A stretch of DNA of 64,000 bases from positions 49,766,286 through 49,830,285 of the forward strand of contig OY747702.1 in NCBI GenBank assembly GCA_963556495.2, read 5' to 3'. The position numbers and the translations under genes are program-made. Below, piece by piece: positions 31,826 through 45,364 of the stretch; position 1 is the stretch's first letter; every line of letters starts with the position of its first letter. This DNA is from Valencia hispanica (lineage: Eukaryota > Chordata > Actinopteri > Cyprinodontiformes > Valenciidae). The notes beneath the pieces are model-generated. The model saw only the letters and a program-made list of their open reading frames with translations, was not told where the DNA came from and did no database searches.

Positions 31826-34800
31826 AAAAAACATCTAAGGTAAGGAACTAATATAGGCAAGCAAGAGAGAGTTGGCAGAGGTGAGTAATATGATAATAAA
31901 GAAATCTATTAATCCTTAATCCCATTTTTGTCATTCCCAATCCCCTGAGCCCTGACGGCAGGTGAATTGGTGGATTAAACAGTCCGACTACAGCTGCACT
32001 TTCAGGAAGAATCAGACACAAAACCTCTCTCTGTGTTTTTATGTCTATCTCAGGGTCCCTCGATCCGCTCTCATTTCAACAGAAGGAGCAGTGAGAGCGC
32101 AGGCTCGGAGCTGACAAAAACATCTGGCACGTTTGTCGCATTTTTTTCTGTCTTTCCTTTATTTATTTATTTTTGTGGTTGATGATGAAAGCAGGAGATG
32201 AATTCAGGCTGTGACTCTGTTACATAAAAAGGACACTTGCCTGTTCAGATGAGGTCAACACGTTAGTAACGTCACAACTGATAACATTTTGGTTGTTGAC
32301 AAATTCTCTGCAATTTGTTTGCTAAGCTCATATTAATAAATGGGTGAGCTGAGGTTCTTGCTTCATATAAAAGAATTTTTTACACCAAGTGGACCTGCCA
32401 CAAATGATTATTTTGGCATTAAAAAAACATTCTGCATGTTATTCCCTGAAAACTTTGAGCCAGTTCAGCTTGGTATTGACAAACCTCCTTCATTTGAAAA
32501 AAAAACTAAACAGAAATCAATTTTCAGTTTTCTGCCAATAATGATGTTCAGTTGCATTCTGAAAAACAGTTTTAAGCGAATATTTTGCTCAAGAAATATA
32601 AATATAATGTTGCGCTGACTGCAGCAGATGCAGTGCTAAAATTCCAGCAGTTTACAATGCAAAACCTTGACACGTGCAAACAGTAAGGAGCTTTTCTTCT
32701 TCTCCGTGTAAACTGTTTGAAATCAGGACTTCAAGGAACTCTGAAAACACACAGAGGATTGAGGGTATTTGCATTTGAAGCAGGACTTTGCATAATGTTA
32801 TAGGGATGGAAAACTCATCATTCAAAACATTTGTTATATTCAGCTCTTTTGGTCTTTTCACTCTATTTCAAGCGAAGTTTAATTTTAAAAAAAGTGAAAC
32901 AGATGATCCGATATAACACTGATGAGCACCCTCAATAAGATGTTGAGCATTAATCCTGACTGTTGGTGCTGTGAAATAAATCTGGTGGGTCAAAATCCCC
33001 CTCTCTGACACAGCGAGGGAGAGAAAGACAGACAGTCCTTTGCCGTCACGTTCTTAATTAACCTCCCAGGCCAGTCCTTCTAATGTGAGTCTAATGTGAT
33101 CCATTAGGGAGGACTATCAGTCAGGTTTCGGCTCAAAGCAATGCGTCACTGCAGCATGCAGAAACTAGCAGTCTGGGAGAAATCAAAGCCCAAACATGCA
33201 GATGCTGTCAAATCTTTTAAAAGAAAGAACAGAGGAGGAAGTGGAGGCATGTTTTCCTGCCAAATAAACATCTCTAACAAGTGTTTAGGCTGCCTGATCT
33301 GTCCCCTCCTCACAGCTGGAGGAGGCAATCACTCTTCATTGTCATCGAGAGGAATCCCAGTGATGACCCTTCAGCATTGTGTAATTGAAGTAGTCTTCAG
33401 AGAAAGCAACTCCTACACCTCCTTTTGACTCTGAGGGTTTAAAAAAGATAGTGAGGGGGGACCAGGTGAAACAGAAAATAATAGCAAAGGTAAAGTAATG
33501 AACTTTAACTAAGGAAAACTAGCTTTTGAATCCGTAACCTGTGCCAGATTAAGCTATTTGTAAATTGCTATTGAAATAGACTCTCAGGGGGAAAATGGAT
33601 TAAAGTATATCACAAAATGTCAAAAAAAATGTTTTTGCCATAATGATATTTATGATATAGAGCAAAACACTTTAGAAGGACATCAACAATTAATTAATTA
33701 ACTAGAATAATTTAAAAATATAATGAAAAATGATATTACTGTCAGGTTTAATTGTGTAGCCATTTGAAAACAAACATGCACTAAAGTGTTGCAACAGCAG
33801 TTCATAAAACCAGTAAAAGAAATATAAATAAATAAAGTTAACATACCAACAGCAAAATTATTTTGTGAAATGATATAAAACATGCTCATTAATTTTGAGA
33901 GGTCAGGCTTTAATCAAGTCAGAAGCAGAGTAGATGTGGATCTTGAAAAGAACTTTAAAGTCTCAAGATCCGTATTGGTAAACTATGTCATAAAAGGATC
34001 CCATACAGGCAAGGCAAAGCAAATTCTAGGGTTTCTAGTGTTAACTATGCCTCTGGGGTTTAGAGATGTACTTTGTTTTTCATAAACTTCATCTATATTT
34101 CATAAAAAGGACAGCGTGGATCACAGTTTTGTGTTTCTTGTATATTTGTTTGTTTTTATTATACATTTTAGGCTGGATTTAAATGTACAATGAGGCAAAG
34201 ACCCAATAGAAATGATAGAGGGTGAATTTTCCCCCATGGGATTTGGGGGTTCTGTTTTTAAACATAGCGTAGATTTCTCTCTCTTCGGTAGGATTTCGGG
34301 GACTGCTAACCTTTTCACAGAAGCTTAAATAACCTCTGAAAGAGAGAGCAGCATAATATTGTATTTTCACCTGGTTATCTTGTCTCTTGCCAATAATGCA
34401 ATCTTCTACTTGGTAAAAAAAGTCATTTATCCTTTAAATAACCAAAATAAGGCTGTCGGATGTTTACAAGTTTGGCAGTTTTACACATGACCATGACCAT
34501 AAGTTTGTGATGAGCTGAGTTTTGCTTTAAATGTCTCCTTCATTTGTAAAAAAAAAAAAAAGAAATTGCTGTGGTCTCCAGTAGCAATGAATAGCTTGTG
34601 AGCCGTTTTACATGAAATAAATGTTCAGGTGCTCCTGTTTCAGGAGGTTGCAGTTTGTAGGAGGATTGTGTTTGGGGACACGTCAGGATCACAAGTCTAA
34701 CTCATTATTATTCACGATATGCAAACGTCTCGCCTCTGATTGGCTAACAGCAATGAAACTGTTATGCTGCCTTCAAACTAATAATTAACTTAACTTACTT

Positions 34801-35121
34801 TGCTGGCGGTGTTCCAAGACAAATTACAACTGTTTCTTCCTCCGCTCCCTTTGTTGGGTAAAAAAATGCAACGCTGATGTGCTATGTCCACAAATAAACC
34901 AAGCCCGACCCTGTTCTGCCATGTTGTGCAGTTGCTAAAAGTTAGCTTTGGCTTCTAGCTTCTGCTAGCAGAGACATGCTCTGCTCTCTCCAGGCTGCAA
35001 AGTCAGCCTTCCCGTGGGCGGTTGCAAGCCAAGGTAGGGAAGAACATGAATACTAATTTTCCCTGTGACGTAGATAGGAATTTCTTTTTCTGAATTGCTC
35101 GTTTTTCCGCCTGATTTCTTT
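31826..35121 (+). other. glra1: glra1 intron 8, no recognised feature
   Basis: Non-coding. Open frames such as 32340-32618 and 33141-33428 lack domains and splice-site context. The stretch 34690-34940, with tgcaaacgtctcgcctctga, might be part of a MITE, but I could not find its ends. Confidence 0.5.
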
Positions 35122-35126
35122 CTGTG

Positions 35127-35445
35127 TGTCATGGAGGTATGCGGTGCTATGCATGGACCCAAACGCAGAAGCAGGTAAAGTGCAAAGGTTTATTGTAGAG
35201 TGCTGCTGGTGGAATGATGATGGTGATGATGGTGATGACAGGAACGGAGTGACAGGACATTGAGCAGGAAGGAGATGGCAGGGAAACACACCATAGAGAG
35301 GTTGACAGTAGTCAATATGATGTTGACAATGATTCCGGCGCTGAGTGAGGGGATGTGACGGGTTATAAAGGCATGAGGTAAGGAGGATCAGGTGTGGATG
35401 ATTGGAGAGAGAGGTGAGGACGATGATGAACAGGGCAGCATGACA
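35127..35445 (-). mobile_element. Solo LTR of a Ty3/Gypsy-like retrotransposon
   Basis: 319-bp unit beginning TGTCATG and ending CATGACA, flanked on both sides by CTGTG (35122-35126 and 35446-35450). TG...CA ends with a 5-bp target duplication define a long terminal repeat. On the minus strand it has a TATA-like ctttataac near 35365 and, farther on, a polyadenylation signal caataaacc near 35192. This order fixes its orientation. No internal retroelement coding sequence or second LTR lies nearby, so it is a solo LTR left by recombination. A short GATGGT-type repeat sits inside it (35215-35240). Confidence 0.88.
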
Positions 35446-35450
35446 CTGTG

Positions 35451-37849
35451 GCTAATACAGGCAGTGGCGGTTGTAGAAAGTGTTCACGTGCAGCATGCCT
35501 ATGCAGCTCAGAGTGACTTCACAAAGAAGTCACAAAGAAGAGTGTATTTCAAAAAGAACTAGTATTACATGGTTTCTCAGTGAACGAGACCTCTAACCTC
35601 GTTTTAAACTGTTCTTTTACTTGCTATTTGGGTCAAGTATAGGCATTTAAAACAGCTTGGTTAGGTTTATGAAGAAAAAACTACTCTACAGCATCACACA
35701 AATGTGTTTTTTTATGCCCAAAAAAGCCAGACAGATATTTGTTGCAGTGCAAGTTGTTGAAATGTATGTTGCATCTTCTACATAAAAATATAAATGATCT
35801 CACAGAGTACAAATAAACAGTTGTTTATACTCGTTTCCCTTCTTTCCAGGAAACAGTGATGTTCAGTTTCTGCTGATTGCAGCTTGGGCCAATAAATACT
35901 CATTACCTCTGCAGACTCATTTGAATTGGAGATGAATGCTAATGTACCATTTCCCTCTGCAGACAGAAGCCAGCGGTTAGTGGGTATTGGGTTATTTGTC
36001 CATTCTGAAGAGGGCTTGAACTTCAAACTGAGCATGTGGGAGCTAAACCCTCCAGCAATCATGTTCAACCTTCATCTTGTGGAGACCGACGGTGAAAGTG
36101 ATCCAGTGCAGATTGGTACTCTTACCTGGTCCTGCTGCTGTGTTCAGGTGCATGCTTTAAAAGCAACAACTTGGTGGATTTACAGGAAAGGGGTTTGTGA
36201 CAGACATTGACAGCAACAGCTCATTATATTTTTTTCAGTGTATTATTTATGGGAAGTCTCATGGTGACTCTCCGCTGGTTAGTGGTGATTTACAGATTTA
36301 CAATCAATATCTCAGTGTCATGGATTTGGATTACGAATTTACTCTTTTCCCTATTGAGGATTGTTTACTGCTTCTGTAACATCAACAGTTAGTCTGCATT
36401 TTGTAGGAAACCAAAAAGGTCTGACTGAACAATGTCCTCAAGGGTTTTGTGGCTTTAATGCGCCCACCTGCAAAGTGCACTCTGCAGCAGTGAGTGCTTG
36501 AAGAATAATTGAAAGGACAGACAACCTGGTCTGATTTCTGGAAGGGACAGTGGGGCTTTTTTGGGGAGACTGTCACTCCAGATAAAATGTGTCTGCTTCT
36601 GATTGCTTGGCTTGAATTGGCAGATATGTAATTCAGAATTCATGCCTCAGTGCCGCTGTCCCTGCCTTGACATAAATCCACTGCTGCACCTCAGCTCGTA
36701 TTTCAGTGTTGAACGTGAGTCTGTCGTTGCGATCCAGGTAGCTGCAGGAGATGAAGTGGTCCCTGTTGTACTGATTTCTGTGGTTTGTACCCTGCTGCTT
36801 TATTGATTTGTTAGTGGCACCGATAGTCCAGAGAGAAAGAACGAGCCGGAGCAGGAGAAGTCGGACTTAGGCCGTCTGCTACAGAAGGCTGTCTAATTAG
36901 AACGACGGAGCAAGAGGGCATGAAATGAACAGATACTGCAGCCTTGAGAGAACAAAAAGGCAGCATGGCCCACTCTGCGCACTGAGGCAGAGTGACACCC
37001 CCCCCCCCCCCTCCCTGCTGAGAGTGCAAAGCAACTGTGCAGGGATCAGATCAATAGCAGGTCTTCCTTGACAGATCAGCCCGCCTGGCAGCAGCTCGCG
37101 TGTTTAATACAGACAAGCTCCCCCTACTGAACGAGAGAGTGATCTTCTTTAGGAATCAAAGAGAAGTCGAACATGACTGCCTCTCACCTCCACTTCAATC
37201 ACAGCTATCTTTACTTGCAGAATCAGTGCTATTATTCAGGGCAAGGCCCAGAATACAAATGTGTATTTTTACATTGGGGAAGGCTTTATTTAAAATGCAT
37301 AGCTTTGAGAATGATCTACTCTGGGAAAAAAGTCACTCCTGGATACTAAAAATATTAGCATCCTGGAATGCAGCATAAACAAATGTAGCAACGTTAAACT
37401 ATATTTAATGTCACGATTCAAAAATCAAACAGTCGTATAACTCTAACAAACAAAGCCAGTCTAATAATCAAAACCAATAAAGGATAAATTACTTTCCCTT
37501 ACAGAGAGACTAATTTATTACAAATAAAAAAGAAAATACATTTCTGCTTATTTGTCATAAATATTTTTCACAAATCAGATAGAAATCAAGAATCAAATTA
37601 ATTAATTTATATCTATTCACTAATAATTAATACAAACAAACAAAATAAACATCATAAACTTTAAACCTATGACAAAGTCCTAACACTAATTAATCTACAC
37701 ACAATAATAATGAAATAAATAAAAACCATGAATCAGAAATGAATGTTCAAAATACCATTATCTAAAATAGTGGCTGTTGTCCTTTACCACAACGGATTCA
37801 AATGTCTGAATTACTACCTCTGCATGTCATCTACTTCTTTTGATTAAGG
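35451..37849 (+). other. glra1: glra1 intron 8, no recognised gene
   Basis: Non-coding. One homopolymer of 14 C at 36998-37011. Open frames at 35926-36210 and 36603-36806 have no motif and are not accepted as genes. Confidence 0.5.
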
Positions 37850-38080
37850 TATTTTGAACTAAGGAAAAATGCCAGAGTCCAGTGTTTGAGGACTGAACTT
37901 TTGGGCCAGTGTGAATACAACCCAGTGAACTCTGGTCCGCACCAAACGCAAAAGTGAACTGAGACCCAACTGAAGAGGTGATCTCAGAGCGGTTCCGAAC
38001 GAACCCTGGTGCGGAACAAATCAGGTGTGATAGCGACAGAACATTATTCCACCCAGTAAACAAAAAAAAGCTACCTTTTT
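37850..38080. repeat. Possible DNA-transposon remnant
   Basis: The phrases gggccagtgtgaatacaacc, ctctggtccgcaccaaacgc and gcggttccgaacgaaccctg resemble the ends of fish MITEs that contain repeated 'ggtccg...gtgtgaata' words. A similar phrase, ggtctggaccaaagcaagtg ... ctggtgtgaataaaccc, occurs at 39278-39335. The segment between, including repeat C copy 2, may be one old element. Ends and target duplication were not resolved. Confidence 0.4.
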
Positions 38081-38554
38081 AGGGCACCCGTGTTTGTGGC
38101 GCATTTTGAGAAGTAATTATTATTTTTATTTTTTTCTATGCGTGTGCTGCCTCAACATGTGAATATTCCACTGTGGTATCAATACAGTCAATTCATATTC
38201 TATTTATATTTATCATGTTATGTTAAGCTCTACATAATCCATCTATCTGCATTCTATTGTACACCTCATGTTGCATCAAATGGTTTTGATGCTCAAACAT
38301 TTCTGTTAAGATCTGAGGCTGTATCAAAGGTTGCGCTTTTGTCTTTTGTTGTTGATGATTTTGACTGATGGCAAAAAAAAATCAAATTTTTACCTTTCAA
38401 TTTTTTAAATGATAACATATTCAAATACTCCATTTTCATTCATTTTAATTGACATTAAATCCGAACAAACTTATCAGAGAATCCACATCGTGCCATCACA
38501 CATCGAGCAGATTAATAAGCTACTGTATTATGAACATTTAACCTGCTTTGATCT

Positions 38555-39075
38555 GAACTGCTCCGCCTGTGCATAATGGAGAATGTAGCGCCACTTAGGC
38601 CATAGTTTTGAAATTAGGGAACATTGCTCTAACTGAAGTGATCAGAATACAGCAAAACTCTGAACAAGGGGCTTTTCTGTTTGCTTCAGTGGTCAGGAAA
38701 TCCCCCAGGATGCCTTCTTTTTGCATCAGTAGTTAAACTGCAGGGATATGTGTCTGGTGCAGCCACAGATGCGCTCTAAATTCTCAGTGACTTCTCAACG
38801 TGCTATCAGCTTGTGGATAGTGAGATGCACTGAGTAGACTACGGTGTCTAGGTGTGAGATGATGGTCAGATGCTCTCATGGGAATCTTTTTTTGATTGAT
38901 TTAGTTACCTGTAGTCCATGTATAAAGTTGAAAATGTCTGCGTATTTGCACCAAGGGGTCAGGGATTTGAATATCTGCAAAATGACCGGCATACTTCAGA
39001 TTTTTCCGTCACAGCTTAAAAAAAATTGTCAAATAAGAAAAATATTTCATTAACGCGACCCTTGTGTATTAACCA
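38555..39075. repeat. Diverged direct repeat C, copy 2
   Basis: Second copy of 30610-31115. It lies between two phrases that look like decayed transposon ends (37850-38080 and 39278-39335), which favours a transposon origin for repeat C. Confidence 0.7.
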
Positions 39076-39609
39076 TAACAGCAGAAAGACGACAAGAACA
39101 GAACATTCTATTGTTTGTGTTCATCTATTTTCACATGTCTTCCTGGTTTTACCCATCTTAAATGTTTAACTGTCCAATGGCTAAAAAACCTTAGCACACG
39201 TGTCTTTTTGTTGAGAAACTGCTGCATTTACTCGCAGTGTGAATAGGAACACCAGCAAAAAAAGAAAGAAAAAAACATTTGGTCTGGACCAAAGCAAGTG
39301 AACTAATGGACCTTCCTGGTGTGAATAAACCCTCGGAAACCTGGAGCAACGGATTTTTGGCCTTATTCTGATTTAAAAACCTAACTTTAATCAAAGAGAT
39401 AGGATTGGGAATATTACACAGTGCAGAGTCCTCACAGCTATCTCTAGCAGTCAGTGGCTCAAGGTGGGATATACTCACAGATTGCTAGTCTATCACATGG
39501 CAAAGAACCAAGATAGGGCTTTAGTTGTTGTCCAAATCAAGAACTGCCATCATTCACAGAACCACCAGAATCCAAACAGCATGGTGGTCGTTATGAGTAG
39601 AGAAAGAGG

Positions 39610-39832
39610 CAGTGTGGGTCCAAAGGTAGTCCTCCAATGTCAATATCCTGCATGTTTTAGATCTTTTCCTGGCTTAGCATACATGAATGTTGTTAGGGTT
39701 CATTACCAGACCTCTGAACTTGAAGACAAACTGGGGAGGAAATCGATGCATTTGAAGTTGTTTTGCTGGAGAATGGGCAGATCTAAAGCATGCAGGGCAT
39801 CGACCCTTGAGGACTGGAGTTGGACAGACCTG
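39610..39832. mobile_element. hAT-like MITE, 223 bp, degraded
   Basis: The left part cagtgtgggtccaaaggtag, with tcctgcatgttttagatct, is matched by the reverse complement of the right part, which carries tctaaagcatgcaggg and ggactggagttggacagacctg. The words are those of the fish hAT-like MITE family also present at 14551-14775. The 8-bp flanks no longer match, so the target duplication has decayed. Confidence 0.7.
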
Positions 39833-39840
39833 GTCTAGGG

Positions 39841-41859
39841 TGCTTAGTATTTGATCCCCAAGCTTTGGATCACTACTATTCACCAGTAAATAAGAGGTTA
39901 AACTTCTAGAGGCATATTTACTAAGCATTAGTTGATAGATAATCCACAGTTGACTGGAGATAAACAAAACAAAGTCTTGCTGGAACTTTGTAGAAAACCC
40001 CACAAGAATCTAAGGTGCTGACTAAAGTAGAATAAATAAAGCAATCACACCAGGTCTGGTTGATCAGGTCATTACAAAGCTAGATGGCACACTTCATGGT
40101 TCAGACTAGAAAGTGGAATACAATCCTCCTCCAGGTCAGACCATTCAGTTGGAAGTGAAGGACCAACCAGATGTAGGTGGGGGTGATGCACAATATTAAC
40201 CCTAAAGTTTCAGTGTTTTATTGATCTGTTTTACCTGTTTTTGTTAAAAATGTTTTCTTGAATTATCACAGAATTCTTCTAAGATTCACACATGACCAAA
40301 AATAACACAATTGATCATTTATTGTTTTTAAAAGATTGACATCTTAATATTCAGTTTTCATAAAATAACCCTCTACATCCACATTCAAAGCTTTATATAC
40401 TCAGTAATCAATATTTAAATATCAAATATTCATGAATTAATTCAAAACTTCTCATTTAGCAAATGTTAAAGTAAAAAGGACTCTTACATATTTTCAAAGG
40501 AATGTGGACAGCAATCAATAAGGTCATAAACTGTCCGTGTTTTTCTACACTAGTGGTGTAGGCAGGAATCTAATGGAGTGGGGGTGACCAAGAGAAAATA
40601 TTATGTTTCAAGTGCTTCGAGCATTGAGGCAAGGCGTAAGTCTTGTGTCTTACATAAGTTGCGATACAAGAGAATAAGTAAGTTGTGTTTGTGTAGATGA
40701 ATGTACTTTGATAATGAAATATACAGTTTATTTATAACAGGCTTTGATAAAAAAATTTTATGTCAATTTTTATTGTTATGAAATTGTAAACCTGTATGTA
40801 CCTATCCCTTGGGGATGGAAATTAGATCTGGCATGTTTACGATCATGTATATCATGTGATGTCCATTAATACGCCCTGCCCCAATCAAATTGATCAATAT
40901 CATATCATGTTTGCTTGACAAATGAAACTAAAGCATGTTTTAGCTACTAAACCCAGATGACTGTCCTCACTGACTTTCTACTTTCCAGTATGAGGAGTTG
41001 GAGCAGAAACTGGATCAACCTGGAGAAGCTTCCTCTCAAGTAGCATGCTGTGTTTATAGCTCCCTTTGTCCTCTGAGAAAAGCTTTGTAGGTTGGGAGAA
41101 GTAGTCAGTGGAAAGTGACCACTGATGTTATCGCACTGTTTGAAGATGATAGCCTCTCATTAGGGAACCTCATTCCCTGATTGATCGGCTATAATCATGT
41201 CGTTAGCCATGATTAGGTGGGGGATGCTGTACATGCTGGTTTGCTCAAACTGCCTTGATCTCCCCGCCTGTTCGGCGGCTCAGAGAACAAAGGCAGATAA
41301 GAGCCCACAGAGATTAAGAGGCTTGCCGAGCAGTGGCAGTAAAATCAGCCTCCAGACTGACAGGTCGCCAGTCAACTGGTGTGAAACACTCTCGCAGTCT
41401 CCAAATTAGACAGGTGTTTAACTGTTTCAGAGGGCATTGCTCTTATCGGGCATAGTTTCTCCACAGTCCTTCATTCTACTTTCATTTCTACTACTCGATT
41501 TTACCCATCCATAACATCCATATTTATGCTATTTTACAATGAATGTTGCAACCTATTATCCTAATTTCAATCTTAACAGTGTCTGGTATAAGTAAGCAAA
41601 CAAGAATTTATGTTAGAGTCTTTGCATTTATGGAAATTTAATAGGTGAATCCCTGACCCTATTCTTCACAACGTCCTTGATTCTCTTTGAAAATGCTGGA
41701 TATCAACTTGTGATATACATATACATATACACTCTTGTTTTCTTAGTGTTTGGAGTTTATCACAGTTTATTGGCCTCTGTTTCTCTACCTGCTTTTAGAG
41801 AACTCACCACAGGTTCTCTGTGGAATCAATATCTGAGATTTTTTTTATTGACTAGAGGT
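39841..41859 (+). other. glra1: glra1 intron 8, no recognised feature
   Basis: Non-coding. The text near 40990-41040 (gtatgaggagttggagcaga) has an exon-like look and follows an AG, but the frame closes quickly and no glycine receptor segment is missing, so it is not annotated as coding. A short TATACA repeat lies at 41715-41731. Confidence 0.5.
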
Positions 41860-42170
41860 CTAAAATGTTAATGTTCCTTTGGTAATTGTTCCTTTAGCCT
41901 TGTGGCGTGGTGCTCCATCATGCTGGAAAAAACATGGTTTCAGGATGGCATTCACTGTTAAGTGTGGTGGTTGATCTGCAATGGTATGGGTTTGTTGCTC
42001 TTTTGAAGTCCCTGGGAACATTATTAGAGGCATCTTGGAAGACATTGTGATTCCACTCTACAGTCATGGCTGTCTTCTTGGGCAGAATTGGAAGAAACCC
42101 CTCTGCCCTAGATGAGGAGCAACCCCAGACAAGAAACCTCACTTTTGGCACCACATATGACTCATAGTCA
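41860..42170 (-). pseudogene. Tc1/mariner-superfamily transposase relic
   Basis: Minus-strand frames carry VWGCSSSRAEGFLP (41918-42154 frame) and then, after a frame change, HLTVNAILKPCFFQHDGAPRHKA (41860-42045 frame). The pairing of a VWGC block with a FQ-D-AP-H block about 60 residues later is the second-aspartate region of Tc1/mariner transposases. The region is short, broken and without terminal repeats. It is a different family from the Tc1 derivative at 6522-7776. Confidence 0.5.
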
Positions 42171-45100
42171 CTCTTACTATTTGCACCAAAGATGCACCAA
42201 AAAATCTGAAGGAGGACTGCTACTCGGTGATTTTCTTGGACAGGAGTGTTTTTTTTTTTTGCTGCCCTCTTTGTCTAAACTTTTTGACGCCATTGTGCAA
42301 GCAGATGCACTCACATCGAACACCTGTGAATGCTGAGCAAGCTCTGCACTGGTTCTGAACATCCCAACTTAAAGTTCTTGCATATTCAGAACACTAGTAT
42401 TTCAGCTTTAATGTTCTTAACAGAAGTGTCCTGGATGTGAGGAGATTTGGGTGCATTATTTGGAGGTAACCATTTTCAAAGTTGGCAATTATTTCATGCA
42501 CATCTACACCTTTTTATAATGAACCATAGATTGATGGAGTAATTTCAGCCAGATTCTTCACTTGTTCTTATGAGGTGACTACATGACTGGTGAGTAGACA
42601 ATGGATGGATGGTTTTAAAAGTTTTCTTGGCGACTAGTCTTGGGAAAATTCCTTGTTTTCAGGAATAAAGGCAAAAGTTTAACCCTACTACGGGCTATTT
42701 CAAGCCTCAGTGAGCACTAAATTAATGGTAAATTTCCAATTAACGCTTTGTACAAGCAGCTGAAAGGATTGTGGCATCCATAGATGTTGTTTAGATCTGA
42801 TGGAGGAACAGAAAGACAAGAGAGGAGAGAAAAGAACAGTGTAGCAGATCATGTGGATAATCATTCCAGGTCAGTGGCTTGATGAGCCAGATACATTAAC
42901 ACAGCACCGCTTCATGCAAGCAGAGACTCCAGTGGATACCAAAAGAGAGAGCAGGACAAGCAGGGAAGGATGCATGGAGCACTTTATTATAAAAATTTGT
43001 AGAAACCGGATCAGCCAGGTTCAAAATTTTCTAAAAGCTGATTTTGGATAAACATTCAACAACTCATAAACCTTTCCTCGGCTGTAGCGTATAGGCATTC
43101 ACAGAAACTCCAGAAACAGTTCACCAGCCCCCCTGCTGCATGTCATGGTTTCAGTGACATTGAATTAACTAATTAAATTTGCCTTGACACTAGAATGAAT
43201 TAACCTTAATAACACAGGTTAATCTCCATTAATGGCACTGGATTGGCTTCATTTGACCCACCTATTTTCAGATTGCTTCCATCTAGTAATACTTATATAA
43301 TAATCGCATCGTTGCAATCTCAATGCATCTTCTTATTTAAACAAGTTTTTTCTAACATAACCAAAATCATTTTTGTTCCTGTGCTCTTTGTGTTGTCAAT
43401 TTTTGTAGTGAGAAAAACACTAAGAATTTCTATAAAGTGCATCTGAGTGAAGTATTGTGCAATTTATACTTTACATTTAAGGTGATTAGAGGCTATAGGA
43501 ATTTATGATGAATCTATGACTCCTCGTTTACCTGGGGAATAAAATGACTTGAAACAGTGAGGAATTTCTCTTGTTTACTCTTCAAAATGACAATAGAAAC
43601 AATAGAACATACAATTTAAGTAAGGCAGATGTGTTCTTCTTATGGAAATCATGTAAAGAAAATATCTGGTAACTTACCTATAGCTACAGTCAGATTAGTC
43701 ATTAGACCTCATGTCTACTGTTAAGTATATTAAAGGAACTGTGATGCTGTGGGCCTGTTTCTCTTTCACCATTAGAGTGCAAGCAAAACAAATCTGTTAA
43801 CTAAATCATATCTGGAATGTATTTTAAACAAGATAGGCAGCAGCATGGTTGAACATATTTCAAGAATCTTTTGTGTTTTCAGGTTTCTTTACAGCAGCAT
43901 ATGAAACATCATTAGACTCCAAATTCCCAGCGACCGTGGAAATACTAACAGCTGCCCACATAGATTGAGAAATGTTACCATTGTTTTGCATATAAAGTCA
44001 AATTAAATTAAAAAAAATAGAATGCTGTCTGCCTGGGTGGATCCTAGTTATTCTTGTCTATCATATTTTAACAAATTAAAAGCAGTCAATGTATACAGGC
44101 AATTGTATCAGGATTTCAAAACAGTGGTTCTCTGTTTAGAAATGTATTTTGGGAAAAAGGACCTTTAAACACATTGAAGCATTGACAGTTGCACAAAATC
44201 AACTCAATGTTGAAATATTGGTTTTGATCTTAAAATGCCTCAAATGGCCTTAATCGACCCAAGAAGGAGAAGGGAGACAGGTACAGAGTGTGGAGGACAG
44301 TTTGAGAGGAATTTACCAGATTTAAGACGAGCAAAAGCAAGTTTAAAACAAATTATTTTCCTCATCCCTCATCTGGAATCGCTTGCAAAGGGAAATTATG
44401 AAGCAGGAAGCGGGAAAAGGAATCCCTCCTCACGGCTGCTTCAGAAGCGACTGATTCCGGTGTTAGTTGTGGCTGACCCGTCCTCCGAGTCGTGTTTTAT
44501 GCAAATGCAGGTCTCTGAAACAAGGATCCAAGGGTAATGTTTGCAGATGAGACGGTGCAGGCATGACACCGTTCTCTCTCTGGTTCCAGCTAATCTCTTC
44601 AATTAATCACATCTGCGACGGCACGGATACAAATGCTTCAATCACGACCTGAAAGTATGACGGATGACTGAGCAAAGAGGTTCTGTTTCCATCTTCCTCT
44701 CTCCTCTTCCAGTCTATTTCTTTCTACTTTATTCTTTGTCCTGTTTTAGTTCCTTTTTGCGAAGGTTTTTTTTTTTTTTTTACAAATCCTTCCACATGTT
44801 CTTAGAAAGCTGTGTTTCTTTCTTTCAGCTTGTTTTTAAACAAAAATTTTCATGTTTTTTTTTCTCTACTCAGTGACCAAAAATCACAGTTTTTACAAGA
44901 CTATGGGAGAAAGGGGATAAGAAATTAAGATATTTATAGAAGTTTAAGCATACCTTTTAACAAAATTCAAAAAATAATCATCTTTTTCTAAGACAAAAGG
45001 ATAATGAAACTCTAAATTTATGATAATTTACCAGCTAAATATGAGTAGAAAGTACCAGTTGCAGTTTCTACATGATAAATTCCTGCTACCAAACTTGTTA

Positions 45101-45364
45101 GTTGCATATCTAAACCTACTTAAGACTACACAAGGTTTGCGCCAAACATATTATTAAGACACTTTTCTTTCAAAACGGTGAATCTACCTTTGTTGTCTCA
45201 TTTTATTGCTGTATGCTAAAATATTAACCATTGTGGCCTTCAAGGTATTTATAGAAGTTATCATATTTCTCTGTAGATTCTGTTGTGTTGTTTTGATTTT
45301 AATTACTAAAATTATATGATTTCTTTGTGTCCTAATTGATTTATATGTCCTCACTGACCACGTT
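42171..45364 (+). other. glra1: glra1 intron 8, no recognised feature
   Basis: Non-coding AT-rich sequence, with a 16-T homopolymer at 44766-44781. The open frame 44235-44537 has no motif. Confidence 0.5.

Noticed and set aside
32340..32618. 92-codon frame in intron 8
   Set aside because: It contains no recognisable domain and has the random composition expected of AT-rich intron DNA.
40985..41045. Exon-like segment after an AG (gtatgaggagttggagcaga)
   Set aside because: No missing glycine receptor segment would fit here. Exons 8 and 9 join directly in frame, and the frame closes soon.
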